From Piromyces finnis (lineage: Eukaryota > Neocallimastigomycota > Neocallimastigomycetes > Neocallimastigales > Neocallimastigaceae): a stretch of DNA of 64,000 nucleotides. Below are positions 21,261-40,271 of this stretch, in pieces (the stretch's first letter is position 1; the number at the start of each line of letters is the position of its first letter). The notes under the pieces are model-generated. The model saw nothing but the letters and a program-made list of their open reading frames with translations. It made no database searches and had not been told where the DNA came from. The DNA lies in assembly GCA_002104945.1 (NCBI GenBank), contig MCFH01000004.1, forward strand, positions 1 through 64,000, in the 5' to 3' direction. A program made the translations under genes and the position numbers.

Positions 21261-22030
21261 TGTAATAATTATATTATATTTATTATATAATAATAATTAT
21301 TAGCTTTAAATTAATAATATAAACTATTATTAAAATGTGAAAATAAAGGTAAAATTAGAAACTTAACTTAATGAGTTTATTATAAGAAATTATAATAAAC
21401 GAAACCAAATGTATCAGAATTATTTTGTGTATTTAATAGTTTTTTTTTAATATTTATTTTATTACTTATTATTTTGTATAAAGTTATTTATTATAATTAA
21501 TCTTATAATAATAACTCTTGATTTCTCAAATCGAACTCAAGAGTACTATTTATATGTTTTATTCTATTAAATTAAAATTTCTAAGAACATTCTAATCTTA
21601 ACAAGAATCTTTTTAGGAAAAGACTAGAAGAAAAACCTAAAAAGTTATTTGATTGATATTCTAATCATACCAATCATCGTAATATTAAGTAAAACCGTTG
21701 ATAACGGGTAAAACCTTAATATCCGATTTCCTATTACATACTAATATATAGTTGTATAATATTATTAATGTAATTAGTATGTGTTTTATCTTTTATAATA
21801 CAAGTATATATATAAATGAATGTATAAATACATAATTAAATAAATTAATTAATCTAATATAGCGAATGAATAATTATTAACTAAATAAATATTTACAATA
21901 TTTAACTTAACAAATAACTATAATAATAAATAAATATATTAATATAATCTAATGGATTAATGATTATTAACTAAATAAATTATTTGTAATGTTTAATACT
22001 AAGAATAAATAATAAGTATTTATTCTTACA
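21261..22030 (-). repeat. 5' LTR of the tRNA-linked element
   Basis: With a start at 21519, U3 is 21520-22030 and R plus U5 is 21261-21519. The last plus-strand base is followed by the duplication gtttt. Confidence 0.95.
21508..21554 (-). promoter_or_regulatory. Promoter of the tRNA-linked element
   Basis: On the minus strand TATAAATA (21547-21554) lies 28-35 nt upstream of 21519, where AAGAGTTATTAT begins. An 8-bp inverted repeat, ACTCTTGA and TCAAGAGT (21537-21544 and 21514-21521), flanks the inferred start. The degenerate LTR at 13914-14431 keeps TATA box, 7 bp of the repeat and the 12-mer. Confidence 0.65.
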
Positions 22031-22034
22031 GTTT

Positions 22035-22576
22035 TGTTAAGGAACCAACAAATAATGTTATTCTTGTCATAATTAATGATTATGACCTAATCCATTATTG
22101 TTCCTAAATGTATGAAAACTTTACAATATTCTTATTTGTAAATTAATGTATACACTTAAATTATATTTAAAATTATTAAGAATTATTTTTATTGAACTTA
22201 AATTTTATTTTATTAAACTTAAAAATTAATTTAGTAATAATAATATATTGAAAATTATAGTTTATTGAACTTTTAGTTTAATTTATCAAGTTAATGAATT
22301 TTTATTAATTAAAATTATGAATAATATTTCTGTAAAATAGTAAAATTCTTTAGTTAAATATATTTAAAGTAAACTTTTAATGTATGTTAATCAATTTAAT
22401 AATATGTATAAATATTTATTATAATAGTAATGTAATTTTATTATTCATTTAAAAGTAATTTAAATACTAAAATTAATGTAAATAATTAAAGACTAATTCT
22501 TTTAATTAACACTACTTAATTTTTTACAAAAAGTATAAAAAGGTGTATATTACAAGAATTAGAGAATATACAGATA

Positions 22577-22607
<31 letters not shown>

Positions 22608-22746
22608 TTATAATTTTATATTAATATCTTAATAAAACAATTTTATTAATAAAACAATTTTTCTTATTTCATTTTAATATTATTTTTGAGTATTAATAAA
22701 TTTATTAATATTTTATAAATAAAAGTAAATTCCTCGAACCGTAACA
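22035..22746 (+). repeat. Left LTR of the decayed element
   Basis: It shares its first 70 bp almost exactly with 24807 onward. It carries GTATAAAAAGG near 22526, a probable TATA box, and ends CCGTAACA. Confidence 0.85.
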
Positions 22747-24559
22747 GTTTTGATACGCTACTCACATAAAAACATGATAAAAACTAGCTGAATAAACACG
22801 ACTTAACCCATAGTAACTTATAATAAAAATAAACAATAATAACCCTTAAAGATGAATGAATAATAATTTTATGAAAATATAACCCTTTCTTTAAATAAAT
22901 AATATTATCTTTATTATATAATAAATTCTGAGTAAAAACGACCTAATAGTGATAATAATAAAATAAATTATTAAATAAAATAAATTATTAAATAAAATAA
23001 AACGACTTAATCCAATAATGTACTAAAATAATAAAATAATAATAAATAAATAAAAATGAATAAATAAACTAAAAATAAAATGATATACATCAAATTATTA
23101 ATTCTAGTGTTTATCCAAGTGTTCTTTAGAAATACTCTTAAACTTATAAATTAAAAAAATAACTAATTGAGTAATTATTACTAAAATGATAAACTTAAAA
23201 CCTGGAAATAGAACAATAATAACAATTCCAAAGATAAAATACAGAACTCTTTTATGTTTCTGTATAAAATGAGTGTTTATAATAATTGATACTTTTAATA
23301 TTTTAATTTTGTTAAATTTTTATTTTAATTTTATTTTAATTTTATTTTAATATTATTTTAATTTTAAATTTTAATTATTTTATTCAAGGTATTATACATT
23401 TAATGATAGTCAATGATAATTTATAATAATTTTTCTAAATTTAAACATTTTGAAGTAATAAGAAAATCAAATAAGTAATATTCTATAATATTTTATAATA
23501 CTAAGACATAATTTTAATTTATTCTTTTAATTTTAATAAATAATAACAATAGTTATAATAGCATTTAATAGTTAAAAATAATAATACATGTAATAAATGA
23601 AAATGTATAAAAGGAAGATAAAATTCTTCTTTATAAAGGGGGGACAATAAATAGAGAATAAAAAGACCATAAACAGATAATAAATAAATTATAAAATATA
23701 ATAAAGATTTAATTTAAAACATAATAAGAGTTTATTTTCGAGTTTTGAGTGATTTATTTGTTAATTATAAAACATATTTTATTTTATTTTAAATTTATTG
23801 TTTCATCATTATAATATAGAATTTATTATTTATTAAAAACATTATATTATTCACAAATATATCGGTCAACGCATCAGTTTTGATAACGGATTGGTAGTTA
23901 TATTACAACTTTTTAACTACTTCTTCTGTTATCTTATATTGTTTTATCTCGACAGCTATTGTACGAGCTTTAACAATATCTACTAGTTTTATTAATTTAT
24001 TTTAAGTTATTTTATAATTTTAATAGTTTTATTATTTTAATAATATTTATATAGAATAATAACACCAGATTTATTCTATAAAATATTATTTATTATTAAC
24101 ACAATAATTACAAATTAGACAAGTTTAATTTCGTTTTTATATTTTCTTTTATTTATTGTTCTTACGCTCTTTTTAACAATAATTTTTATTATATAAAAAC
24201 TTATTTTTGTCTTTTAAATATTATTATGTATTCACTAATTAATTATATTAACTATTATTAAAATTTAACTTATTATTAGTAATCTAAGTCTTCTCATTTT
24301 CTACTAAAAATTATTATTATTCTTTATATTAAAAATTATTTTTATAATTTAACCCAATCAAATATATAAATTTATAAAATATTTGATTTTATGTAAATTA
24401 TATTTTTATAATAAACTATATAAAATTATTTAATAATTATTTTATAATAAAATTTTCTACTAATATCAAATTTATAATATATTTATAATTATTATTTATC
24501 AACAATTTTGGTGAAAAGGTACAAAATCTTTATACGTTACACACTGTCTCGGATGAAAA
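22747..24559. other. Interior of the decayed element, non-coding
   Basis: About 1.8 kb of AT-rich sequence has no frame I can assign. The stretch from about 23600 (TATAAAAGG) to 23873 looks like the promoter half of another LTR. It is followed by CAGTTTTGATA, the same run that follows the left LTR at 22746. A nested LTR insertion here is possible but not demonstrated. Confidence 0.35.
23882..23933 (+). repeat. 52-nt structured repeat, copy 2
   Basis: It begins GATAACGG and ends GTTATC, complementary 6-mers, with internal GTAGTTA and TAACTAC arms. Its partner is the inverted copy at 13311-13359. In one frame both copies contain a stop at the same place, so I do not regard it as coding. Confidence 0.6.
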
Positions 24560-24784
24560 ATGAAAAAAGATAAGAAAGAATTAGCTACTAAAGTTAATAA
24601 AGATATAGAAGAATTAGTTAGAAATTTTAATCGAACGAAGTTAGAGCCTTATTTCGTTGAGCCACTCAAAGTCGTCAAGAAACAATTCAATACGGTTACT
24701 TTAGCTGATGTATCCACTGGAATTCAGATGAACCGAAATGTTCATCTTAAAAACATTGTAAAGTTTAACTCTGCTTTTACGTAA
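24560..24784 (+). pseudogene. Pol C-terminal remnant of the decayed element
   Basis: The 74-residue frame contains EPYFVEPLKVVKKQFNTVTL and MNRNVHLKNIVKF. This matches the SH3-like module after the integrase core, compared with GPFKIIEK...HPVFHISQLEPY in the complete element. It ends 22 bp before the right LTR, with a GTGGGGCACT purine-rich tract between them. No active-site part of pol survives. Confidence 0.7.
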
Positions 24785-24806
24785 GCAAGAGTCTTCGTGG
24801 GGCACT

Positions 24807-25522
24807 TGTTAAGGAACCAACAAATAATGCTATTCTTGTCATAATTAATGATTATGACCTAATCCATTATTGTTCCTAAATGTATGAAAAATGTATGAAA
24901 ACTTTATAATATTCTTATTTGTAAATTAATGTATACACTTAAATTATATTTAAAATTATTAATAATTGTTTTTATTGAACTTAAATTTTATTTTATTAAA
25001 CTTAAAAATTAATTTAGTAATATTAATATATTGGAAATTATAGTTTATTGAACTTTTAGTTTAATTTATCAAGTTAATGAATTTTTTATTAATTAAAATT
25101 ATGAATAATATTTCTATAAACTAGTAAAATTCTTTAATTAAATATATTTAAAGTAAACTTTTAATGTATGTTAATCAATTTAATAATATGTATAAATATT
25201 TATTATAATAGTAATGTAATTTTATTATTAATTTAAAAGTAATTTAAATACGAAAATTAATATAAATAATTAAAGACTAATTCTTTTAACACTACTTAGT
25301 TTTTTACAAAAAGTATAAAAAGGTGTATATTATAAGAATTAGAGAATATACAGATATTTATTTTATTATTTATTTTTTTTATTTTATAATTTTATATTAA
25401 TATCTTAATAAAACAAACTTATTAATAAAACAATTTTTCTTATTTAATTTTAATATTATTTTTGAGTATTAATAAATTTATTAATGTTTTATAAATAAAA
25501 TTAAATTCCTCAAACCATAACA
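24807..25522 (+). repeat. Right LTR of the decayed element
   Basis: It is similar to 22035-22746 throughout, with scattered substitutions and small indels. One example is a duplicated AAATGTATG near 24886. Confidence 0.85.
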
Positions 25523-26252
25523 TTTTATAAATTCGTTACACTTAAGTTACATTAAAGATATCAATCTGAGGTGTTTGCGTCAAGATTCAGAGTGGATTTA
25601 AAGTTATAATTAAGTCTACTAGGTTAAAATAGGCTTAATTATATAGTAAATAATAATCTTTTTTTTTTTTTTTTTTAGTTTTTAAAGAATTATTTTATTT
25701 GATTTTTATAATATATATAAATGATAATTATCAATTTTAAATATTGAATTTACTATATAAAAATGAGTATTAATAATCTCACAAAGAACTTCTTAAAGTT
25801 GTTCTTTGTTCAACTTATTTATACTTTTATTTTTAATATAATATTGATATTAATAAAGTATAATAATAATATAATTTAAGTTATACATGTATAATAATAT
25901 AAATGTAAATATTAATAAAATATAATAATAATATAATATAATTTTCTTTAAATATCGATATTAATAAGTTGTCAAAAATAATATTAATAATTATTTAAAT
26001 TAATCTTATTTTACTAAATGGTTTGTTTAATATTAATTACTTGTTACTCTATTTATCTCCGGGATAATAAATAGCTTTCCAATTAATATTTATATTAAAT
26101 AAACTATTATTAGTAAAATATTATTAAATTAGTATTTTAATTAATTTAATTAATAATTTCAAGATTATGAAATTTCATGAAATGTCAAATTTCATGAATT
26201 GTGATTTTGACAGTTTGATATCTTTACAAAACCTCTAACAAATCAATTTGAA
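25523..26252 (+). other. Probable degenerate LTR upstream of the gypsy relic
   Basis: From about 25573 (TGTTTGCGTCAAGATTCAG, AGTGGATTTAAA) the sequence resembles, in sense, the start of the solo LTR at 12476-13310 (GAATCTAAGTGGATTTAGA). TTTACA or CTAACA near 26227-26240 could be its end, just before the ATG at 26253. Borders are not secure. A (T)18 run lies near 25661. Confidence 0.35.
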
Positions 26253-28318
26253 ATGTCACAAAAAAGAAAATGCTATGATTCAGAAGAAGAGGGATACGTA
26301 GACTACATCCGTGGTCGAAGAGTCAAGGTCCACACTTTATGTGAAGAAATAGATGACGATAGCCATAGTAATAGTATTAATTCTTGTAATTTTTATCATA
26401 ATCAGAAAAATGATTGTAGTAGTAACTTTAATAGTGATAATATTAGTAATTGTAAAGATATAAAATATATCTTTAAATTATTTAATAATTAATTAATAAT
26501 TATTAGATAATAATTTTGATATTTTAATGAAAATTTATTTATAAAATTTATTATATAAATTTTATGGAATAATTAAATAAATTAATTTTAAAATATCAAA
26601 GTTAGAAATGAAATTTGAATAAATATTTAAATTAATGGATAATTAAATTTAAATATTTTAAATATTCAAATTAAATCTTAAAAAGTTTTTATTTAATTAA
26701 AATTAGTTTAATAACTTTAGCGTAATTTTAAATTAACATTTTTAATAATAAATATATAATGAATAGTATTATTAATATTTAATTAATATATAGGTAATAC
26801 ATGGATTGTATTCAATTTGTAGTTTACTCAAATTGAATCAAAAATGTATTTAATTAGTTTTAGTTTAGTTTTATTATTTTATTATTTAATTAAATTAGTA
26901 TTAAATTAGTTTTGTTTATTTTATATTGAGTATATTAAAATATAATCTACAAAAAATATAAATACATGTAAAATTTCATAATTTAAAACAATGTAATTGT
27001 TATTGACTAGTATTTAGTTAATAACTAAATAAAATTAATAAAAGATATATTTTAAATATATTTTGTTTTCTTGTTTCTTTTTATTTATTTTGTGTTTTTG
27101 TTTTATTGTAAAAATTTTATAATCTGTTTTAATTTTTTATAAAATTTTTACAGAAATAGCGATACTAGTAATAATTAGAGCAAAAATTGTTCAAATTATA
27201 AATATAAAAGATATGACAATAACATTAACAATAGAAATTATAAAAGTTTTAATTGTTCTAGCTATAACCTTAATTATGGTACTAATTTAATTAATGATAA
27301 TACATGTAAGAACTATAATAAATGTAATATTTATAATGTACGTAATCATGAAAATTCTAAAAATAAAGATTTAAAATCGGTCTTTGTTCCTTCACAATAT
27401 GTTATGTTTAATGAGGTATTCAATTCAAAAAATTGTGATGTATTACCTCCACATCATGAATACGATTGTGAGATTAAGTTAAAAGATAATTCAAATTTAT
27501 TTTATTGTCCTTTGTACCCATTAACTGAAGTAGAAAGAGATGAATTAAAAAAAATATATTAAGGAAAATTTAGAAAAAGGATTTATAAGGAAATTTTCAT
27601 CCCCTGCTGGGGCATCTGTGTTATTTGTGAAAAGAAAGATGATTTATTACGTCTATGTGTTGATTATAGGAGATTAAATGATATACCAATTAGAAACTCA
27701 TATCCACTTCCTTTAATCGGTGATTTGTTGAACAGAGTGAAAAAAGAGCCAAGTATTATACTAAGTTGGATTTAAAGTCTGTCTATAACCTAGTATGAAT
27801 TAAAGAGGACGATGAGTTCAAAACAGCCTTCAGAACAAGTTATGAGCATTTTGAATATCTCGTGATGCTATTTGGCTTAAAGAATGCTCCTGCTACCTTT
27901 TAACATTTCATTAACGATGTTCTTAGTAAATACTTAGAAGACTTTGTAATATCATATATTGATGATATTTTGATTTATTCAAATAGTCTTGAAGAACATC
28001 ATGAGCATGTAAAAAAGGTTTTGAGTAAATTGTTAAATAACAATTTGTTTGTTAAATTAGAGAAGTGAATTTGACGTCTCTGAAATAACTTTTCTTGGTT
28101 ATGTGATATCAAGAGATGGATTGAAAATGGATAGTAATAAAGTTCCCACTACAGTCAAAGAAGTCCAATCATTCATTGGTTTGTGTAATTATTATAAAAT
28201 ATTTATTAAAGATTTTGCAAAAATTGCCGATCCTTTACACAAACTTACTAGGAAAGATGTCCCATTTGTTTGGGGTTTGATATTGAATATGAATATAAAT
28301 ATGAATTATGAAAATTAA
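26253..28318 (+). pseudogene. Broken Ty3/gypsy gag-pol relic, split by an LTR-like repeat
   Basis: An ATG frame starts at 26253 (MSQKRKCYDSEEEGYVDY) and runs into the repeat at 26451-27152. After the repeat, Asn-rich linker sequence continues, with one stop near 27177. From about 27430 come [24 protein letters not shown]-like, VDYRRLN and RNSYPLPLI. Next come AYNLV-like, [19 protein letters not shown] (YIDD active site), FLGYVISRDG and FIGLCNYYKIF segments, in at least three frames with several in-frame stops. The text is clear until DPLHKLTRKDVPFVWG, then stops at 28318. RNase H and integrase are absent. Confidence 0.85.
26451..27152 (+). repeat. LTR-like repeat interrupting the gypsy relic
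   Basis: It runs TGTAAAGATA to TTTTTACA (702 bp) and pairs in reverse complement with 14432-15219. Flanking 5-mers gtaat and gaaat agree at four of five bases, which may be a decayed duplication. Removing it rejoins the Asn-rich stretch of the relic. Confidence 0.6.
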
Positions 28319-29610
28319 ATTTTACAAGATATTAAATATAATTATATTTTAAAGAATCTTTTAAAATTAATTTACATTTTTAATTATTAATTAAAATATA
28401 TATTTTTGATCCTTGTTATGCTATCTCATTTTACATATATATTATTACTCATTTTTCATGCACTCTTTGCTGGATAACTGACAACTTTTCATGAATAATA
28501 ATTTAAAATACTTATTGTATAATAAATTGAATATATATTTAGCACTGTTTCATTTAATTATTTAATGATTTAGGATTAAAAGCTCGTCTGGTTTACTCTT
28601 ATCCTTTTAATGACTAAACAAGTTTTTCTCTATTTATTTTGTTTTATAATTCATTAAACTAATTTATAAAATTCTATTTTATTAAAATCATATATATTGC
28701 TAGAAAATATTCTTTCTATTGCACAAACTTCAAGAAATTTCTTGATAAATAATCTATGCTAAAAGAACTAATTTATTCAGACTTCATGCATCATATTTTT
28801 AAAATGAATATTACCATATAATGTCTTAATTGAAATAGGAGCTTTAGTTAGTATTAATATTACTATCTATATAGATAATAATATATATGATTAGAATTTC
28901 TAATAGTTTTCAATAGTTTTCCTATAGTATAAGTTAATGTCCGGCAGATGATCCACTTTAGAGAATCGATTTAAAGTTGTATGAGACTTAATCTGTTAGA
29001 TATTTAGATTAGGAAAGTTACTAAAATAAATACATATTGCATGTATTAATATGTTTGTAATGTGGCTTATATATTTAATTTATTACAATATGTTTCAATA
29101 TATTTGACATTTGACATTATTTCTGACATATACATATAATAATAATTTATTTTTTATTAATTTTAATTTGTAATTTAAATTTACCATTCAAAGATTACTA
29201 AATCTTCTTTTTCTCTTTTATTAATTATTAAAGATAAAATTTCATATTTATAAAGACTTTTAACAATGAGGTTTATAATTCTTTATTATTTATAACATTT
29301 TTCTTTTCTTTTTTTTTTTTTTATTTATTTTTTATTTATTTATTATTAGTTTTTAATGTTATACATTATGTTATCTATAAATTCTATTTGATATGCTGGA
29401 AATAAAATATTATTAAATACCTTTTTTTCTTTTATATTTATTTTTATTTTTTAATTTTTTTTAAAAAAAAAAAAAAGAAGTAATTTTATTAAACGATTTT
29501 ATTTAAATATTCATTTTACTTTAATAATAATATAAAAAAATTTTTTCTTTAAATTTTTTGAGTTTGTTTTAATCATTAAAAATAAATATTGTTAATTTAT
29601 TTTTGTTAAT
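28319..29610. other. Intergenic region, no gene seen
   Basis: This is AT-rich sequence between the last retrotransposon relic and THR1. Homopolymer and A/T tracts are common near 29300-29480. No RNA gene or LTR was recognised. Confidence 0.4.
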
Positions 29611-30636
29611 TTATTTTTCTTCATTGATAATAACAGTTCCTTCGTCACATACATCTAAAATTTTAACATAACTGTCAATACCCTTTCCATTTTCATCCTT
29701 AGTATTCATAAATATTTCTTGAATCTTCTTGCCAATAGCTTCGAAGTTTTCAGTAGCTAAAACTAAAACAGTTGGACCAGCACCACTCATACATGCACCA
29801 ATGAAACCGTTCATGAATCCTGGTTTTAAAGCTAAAATTTCTGGAAGACCTGGAATTAACTTTCTTCTATAATATTGATGAACTTTATCTTGCATAGCTT
29901 CGTGTATAACTTCTGGGTTTGGAGTATCATCTCCTAAAGCGTGAGTGAGGACAGTAACTCTTTGAAGATTGTATACAACATCACTACGTTCGTATTGTTG
30001 TGGAAGTACTGAACGAGCTAATGATGTAGCTAATTCGAATTTTGGAATAACAACAACTACTTTTACGGCCTTTGACCATTTCATTTTTATGCATGCGCTA
30101 GTTTTATATGGAATATTTTCTTGTTTAACAGTGTTTTCAGCGCCCCATACCATTTTTGGAAGACCACTTGCTTTATCATTTAAGTAACTAGCAACAAAAC
30201 CACCTAATAAGGTAGCAGCAACATTATCTGGATGACCTTCAACCATAATACAATAATCTAATAATCTTTCTTTTGGTAAATTTAATCCACAAACGACATT
30301 AGCTAACATAACACCACCAACAATAGCAGTACCAGAAGAACCTAATCCACGACCTAATGGAATATCATTATCAACAATAAGTTCTAAACCTTTTGGAAGG
30401 GTAGTTCCATAAGAACGTGCAAGATATAAAGCTGTTTTGGTAATTAAATTTTCTTCAATATCTAATGAAACAGAACCTTTTGGGGTTTTATCAGTGTATT
30501 CTATTGTAATTGGTCTTTCATCATCATGAACTGTAACATTAATTGTCAAAAATAATTTTAATCCAAGACCTAAAACATCGAATCCTGGTCCAATATTTGA
30601 AGTGGAAGATGGAACTTTTATAGTGAATTTTTGCAT
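29611..30636 (-). CDS. THR1: Homoserine kinase
   Basis: Homoserine kinase phosphorylates L-homoserine with ATP to give O-phospho-L-homoserine, the penultimate step of threonine synthesis, in the cytosol. The intronless frame encodes 341 residues, near the usual size. The N-terminus has the family motif VPSSTSNIGPGFDVLG (about 9-24). The GHMP-kinase ATP loop PLGRGLGSSGTA lies at 93-104, followed by VEGHPDNVA. The third GHMP motif appears as GFIGACMSGAGPTVL near 275-290. Residues for phosphate and substrate binding are present and nothing is truncated. Its codons are more C/G-ending than the surroundings, as for an expressed housekeeping gene. The nearest upstream gene is over 2 kb away. Confidence 0.95.
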   Translation of the reverse strand: MQKFTIKVPSSTSNIGPGFDVLGLGLKLFLTINVTVHDDERPITIEYTDKTPKGSVSLDIEENLITKTALYLARSYGTTLPKGLELIVDNDIPLGRGLGSSGTAIVGGVMLANVVCGLNLPKERLLDYCIMVEGHPDNVAATLLGGFVASYLNDKASGLPKMVWGAENTVKQENIPYKTSACIKMKWSKAVKVVVVIPKFELATSLARSVLPQQYERSDVVYNLQRVTVLTHALGDDTPNPEVIHEAMQDKVHQYYRRKLIPGLPEILALKPGFMNGFIGACMSGAGPTVLVLATENFEAIGKKIQEIFMNTKDENGKGIDSYVKILDVCDEGTVIINEEK

Positions 30637-32793
30637 TTTATTATATTTATGATATTAACTATTTAATATATTATATAACATTATATCATTTATTTATATA
30701 TATTATAAATAATAATTAAATAATTTCATATTAGTATTATATTATCTAAATATTTTATAGTTAAAAATACTTTAATTATTAGATTAATTATTTATTATAT
30801 ATTTCTTTTATATACTTTAAACAAATTCATTTAATGCATATATTGTATAACTTTTCAAATTATTTTTTACTTTTATTTTTTTTTTCTTTATTTTTATTTT
30901 AGTTTTTATCATCATTCTTGGAATTTAACTTTACAAATCTTTCATACTTAATGATTTGGAATTTAACTCTATAAATCTTTCATACTTAATGATTTGGATT
31001 TTTAACTTTATAAATCTTTCATATTTAATGATTTGGATTTTATATCGTTTTACAGTAATTTAAATGTTTTATATACTCTTATTTATAATTTTTGCTTTTT
31101 CTAATTAAAACTTACATTTAATATTTTATATATTTGCAATTAAGTACAATTATAATTTCTCAAACTAAAAAAAATAAATTATTTTTTTTTTTTTTTGAAT
31201 TTAAGATTATTACTTTTTTACTACTTTTAATTTTTGCAATTATTAATAATTACAAGAATTTTAAATTTTATATATATATATTTTTTTTTTAATCTAAAAA
31301 AATTTTTTTTCTGATACATTAATAATAAGTAAATAATATACAGGTCAATATATTATATTTATATTGATAATATATGTAGATACATTCTTAATATAGGCAA
31401 AGTAATTTTTTCCATATTTATTAAAGATAAAGAAAAAATCAATGGCATCATATATTAGTAATCTATATCATATATTTAAAAAAATTTCCTTCATTTTTAT
31501 TTGTTGAAGTATTGTTACATTATATATATAATATATTAAGATTTCAATACATTGTATTTAATCATGTGTTTATATAATGTTATTTTTACATATATTTATT
31601 CACTAGAATGATATTTAAATATTATTATATTTTTAATTTTATGTCTTTGAATTTAATACTTATTTATATTTTTTAAATATTTCTTGAAATATTTCTTGAA
31701 AGTAGATTGAAAATATTAGCATTTTTAATGATTAAAGTTAGCTTAATAATTGGAAAAAAAATAAAAATCGGTTAAAATCTTAAATTTTATTTTTCCTAAT
31801 TATTTAATGTATATATTTATTGCATAAAATACCTATTATTTATACTTTGAATACTTAGTACTTATAGAAAAGAATTGATTTTATTAAAATACTAATAAAA
31901 AAATAAATAATGTATTTTATATAATTTACAAATAATAATGATTTTTAGATAATTCATAAATATTATTTAGTAATGAGTAAAATGATTTTATAAAAGCAAT
32001 ATTCTATTATATATTATATATGTTAAGTAAAAAAAAAAAAAAAAAAAGTGTATATATATATAAAAATTATATATAATAAAGAATAGTATTATACAAAATT
32101 GAATTTATAATATAATTAATTTTTAATTACTATTTTAATAATTTAAATAATTATGGTAATAATGAAATCTATTTTTTAATATATAAAATAAAAGGAATGT
32201 TTCTAATATTTTATTTTATGCCTTAAACAATCATAAAATGTATTAAACAATAAGTATTGTAGTAATAATAATATATAGAAAAAGAAAATAAGAAAATGAT
32301 AAAAAAACGTTTTATAATTATTTATTTTAATATTATTTTATTTTTTTTTTAAAAATTTTAAAAAGTTAAAAAGTAAAAATAAAAATAAAAGGATGAGGAT
32401 GAAGAGATAGAAAATATACAAAAGATTATTATTATTTATGGTATTTAATATTCAAGGTTTTTTTATTTATTTATATATTAATCAGATTATATAAATATAA
32501 AAAATAATATATAATTATTAAAACATTAATGAATTACTTAAACACATATTTAATATAGTACATTTATCTTTTTATATTATTTAATATATATATTAATCTA
32601 TTTTTTAATATAAATGACTTTAAAAGTCTAATGGTCTACTATTATTAATGATTTTCTTTCTACTTCTACATAAAGTAATAAATATACTTTAAATAAAGCT
32701 TTTTATTTAAAATAATTAGATTTATATATATATATATATTATATATATTTAAATTATTATATATAATAATTATAAATTCAGTAGAAAGGCAAT
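30637..32793. other. Intergenic region upstream of THR1
   Basis: It is very AT-rich with no coding sequence seen. It contains the 38-bp tandem repeat at 30920-31034 and poly-A/T runs near 31180, 31285 and 32030. Confidence 0.4.
30920..31034. repeat. 38-bp imperfect tandem repeat, three copies
   Basis: The copies begin GGAATTTAACTTTACAAATC, GGAATTTAACTCTATAAATC and GGATTTTTAACTTTATAAAT at 30920, 30958 and 30996. Each ends CATACTTAATGATTT or CATATTTAATGATTT. The array is about 285 bp upstream of the THR1 start codon. Confidence 0.75.

Positions 32794-40271
<7,478 letters not shown>

Larger units (their letters stand above)
16283..22030 (-). mobile_element. Complete Ty3/gypsy element at a tRNA gene
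   Basis: Two 770-bp LTRs (16283-17052 and 21261-22030) look identical by eye and enclose one long minus-strand gag-pol frame. The target duplication gtttt is at 16278-16282 and 22031-22035. That places integration 14-18 bp upstream of the mature 5' end of tRNA-Ser, the position at which yeast Ty3 integrates relative to Pol III start sites. The element split an older insertion whose left LTR starts at 22035. A single gag-pol frame and self-priming recall Tf1, but there is no chromodomain. Confidence 0.95.
22035..25522 (+). mobile_element. Decayed Ty3/gypsy element next to the tRNA-Ser site
   Basis: Two diverged LTRs, 22035-22746 (712 bp) and 24807-25522 (716 bp), start TGTTAAGGAACCAAC and end TAACA. 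Almost all of gag-pol is gone. The only coding trace is the pol C-terminus at 24560-24784. Before the later insertion at 16283-22030, its left LTR began about 18 bp upstream of tRNA-Ser. I found no clean target duplication: the left flank reads tgttt and the right flank tttta. Confidence 0.82.

Noticed and set aside
22030-25527. Target duplication for the decayed element
   Set aside because: Flanks tgttt and tttta do not match well enough; I report none.
28740-28900. Possible copia RNase H fragment
   Set aside because: Only a few residues fit in shifting frames; no catalytic motif is visible.
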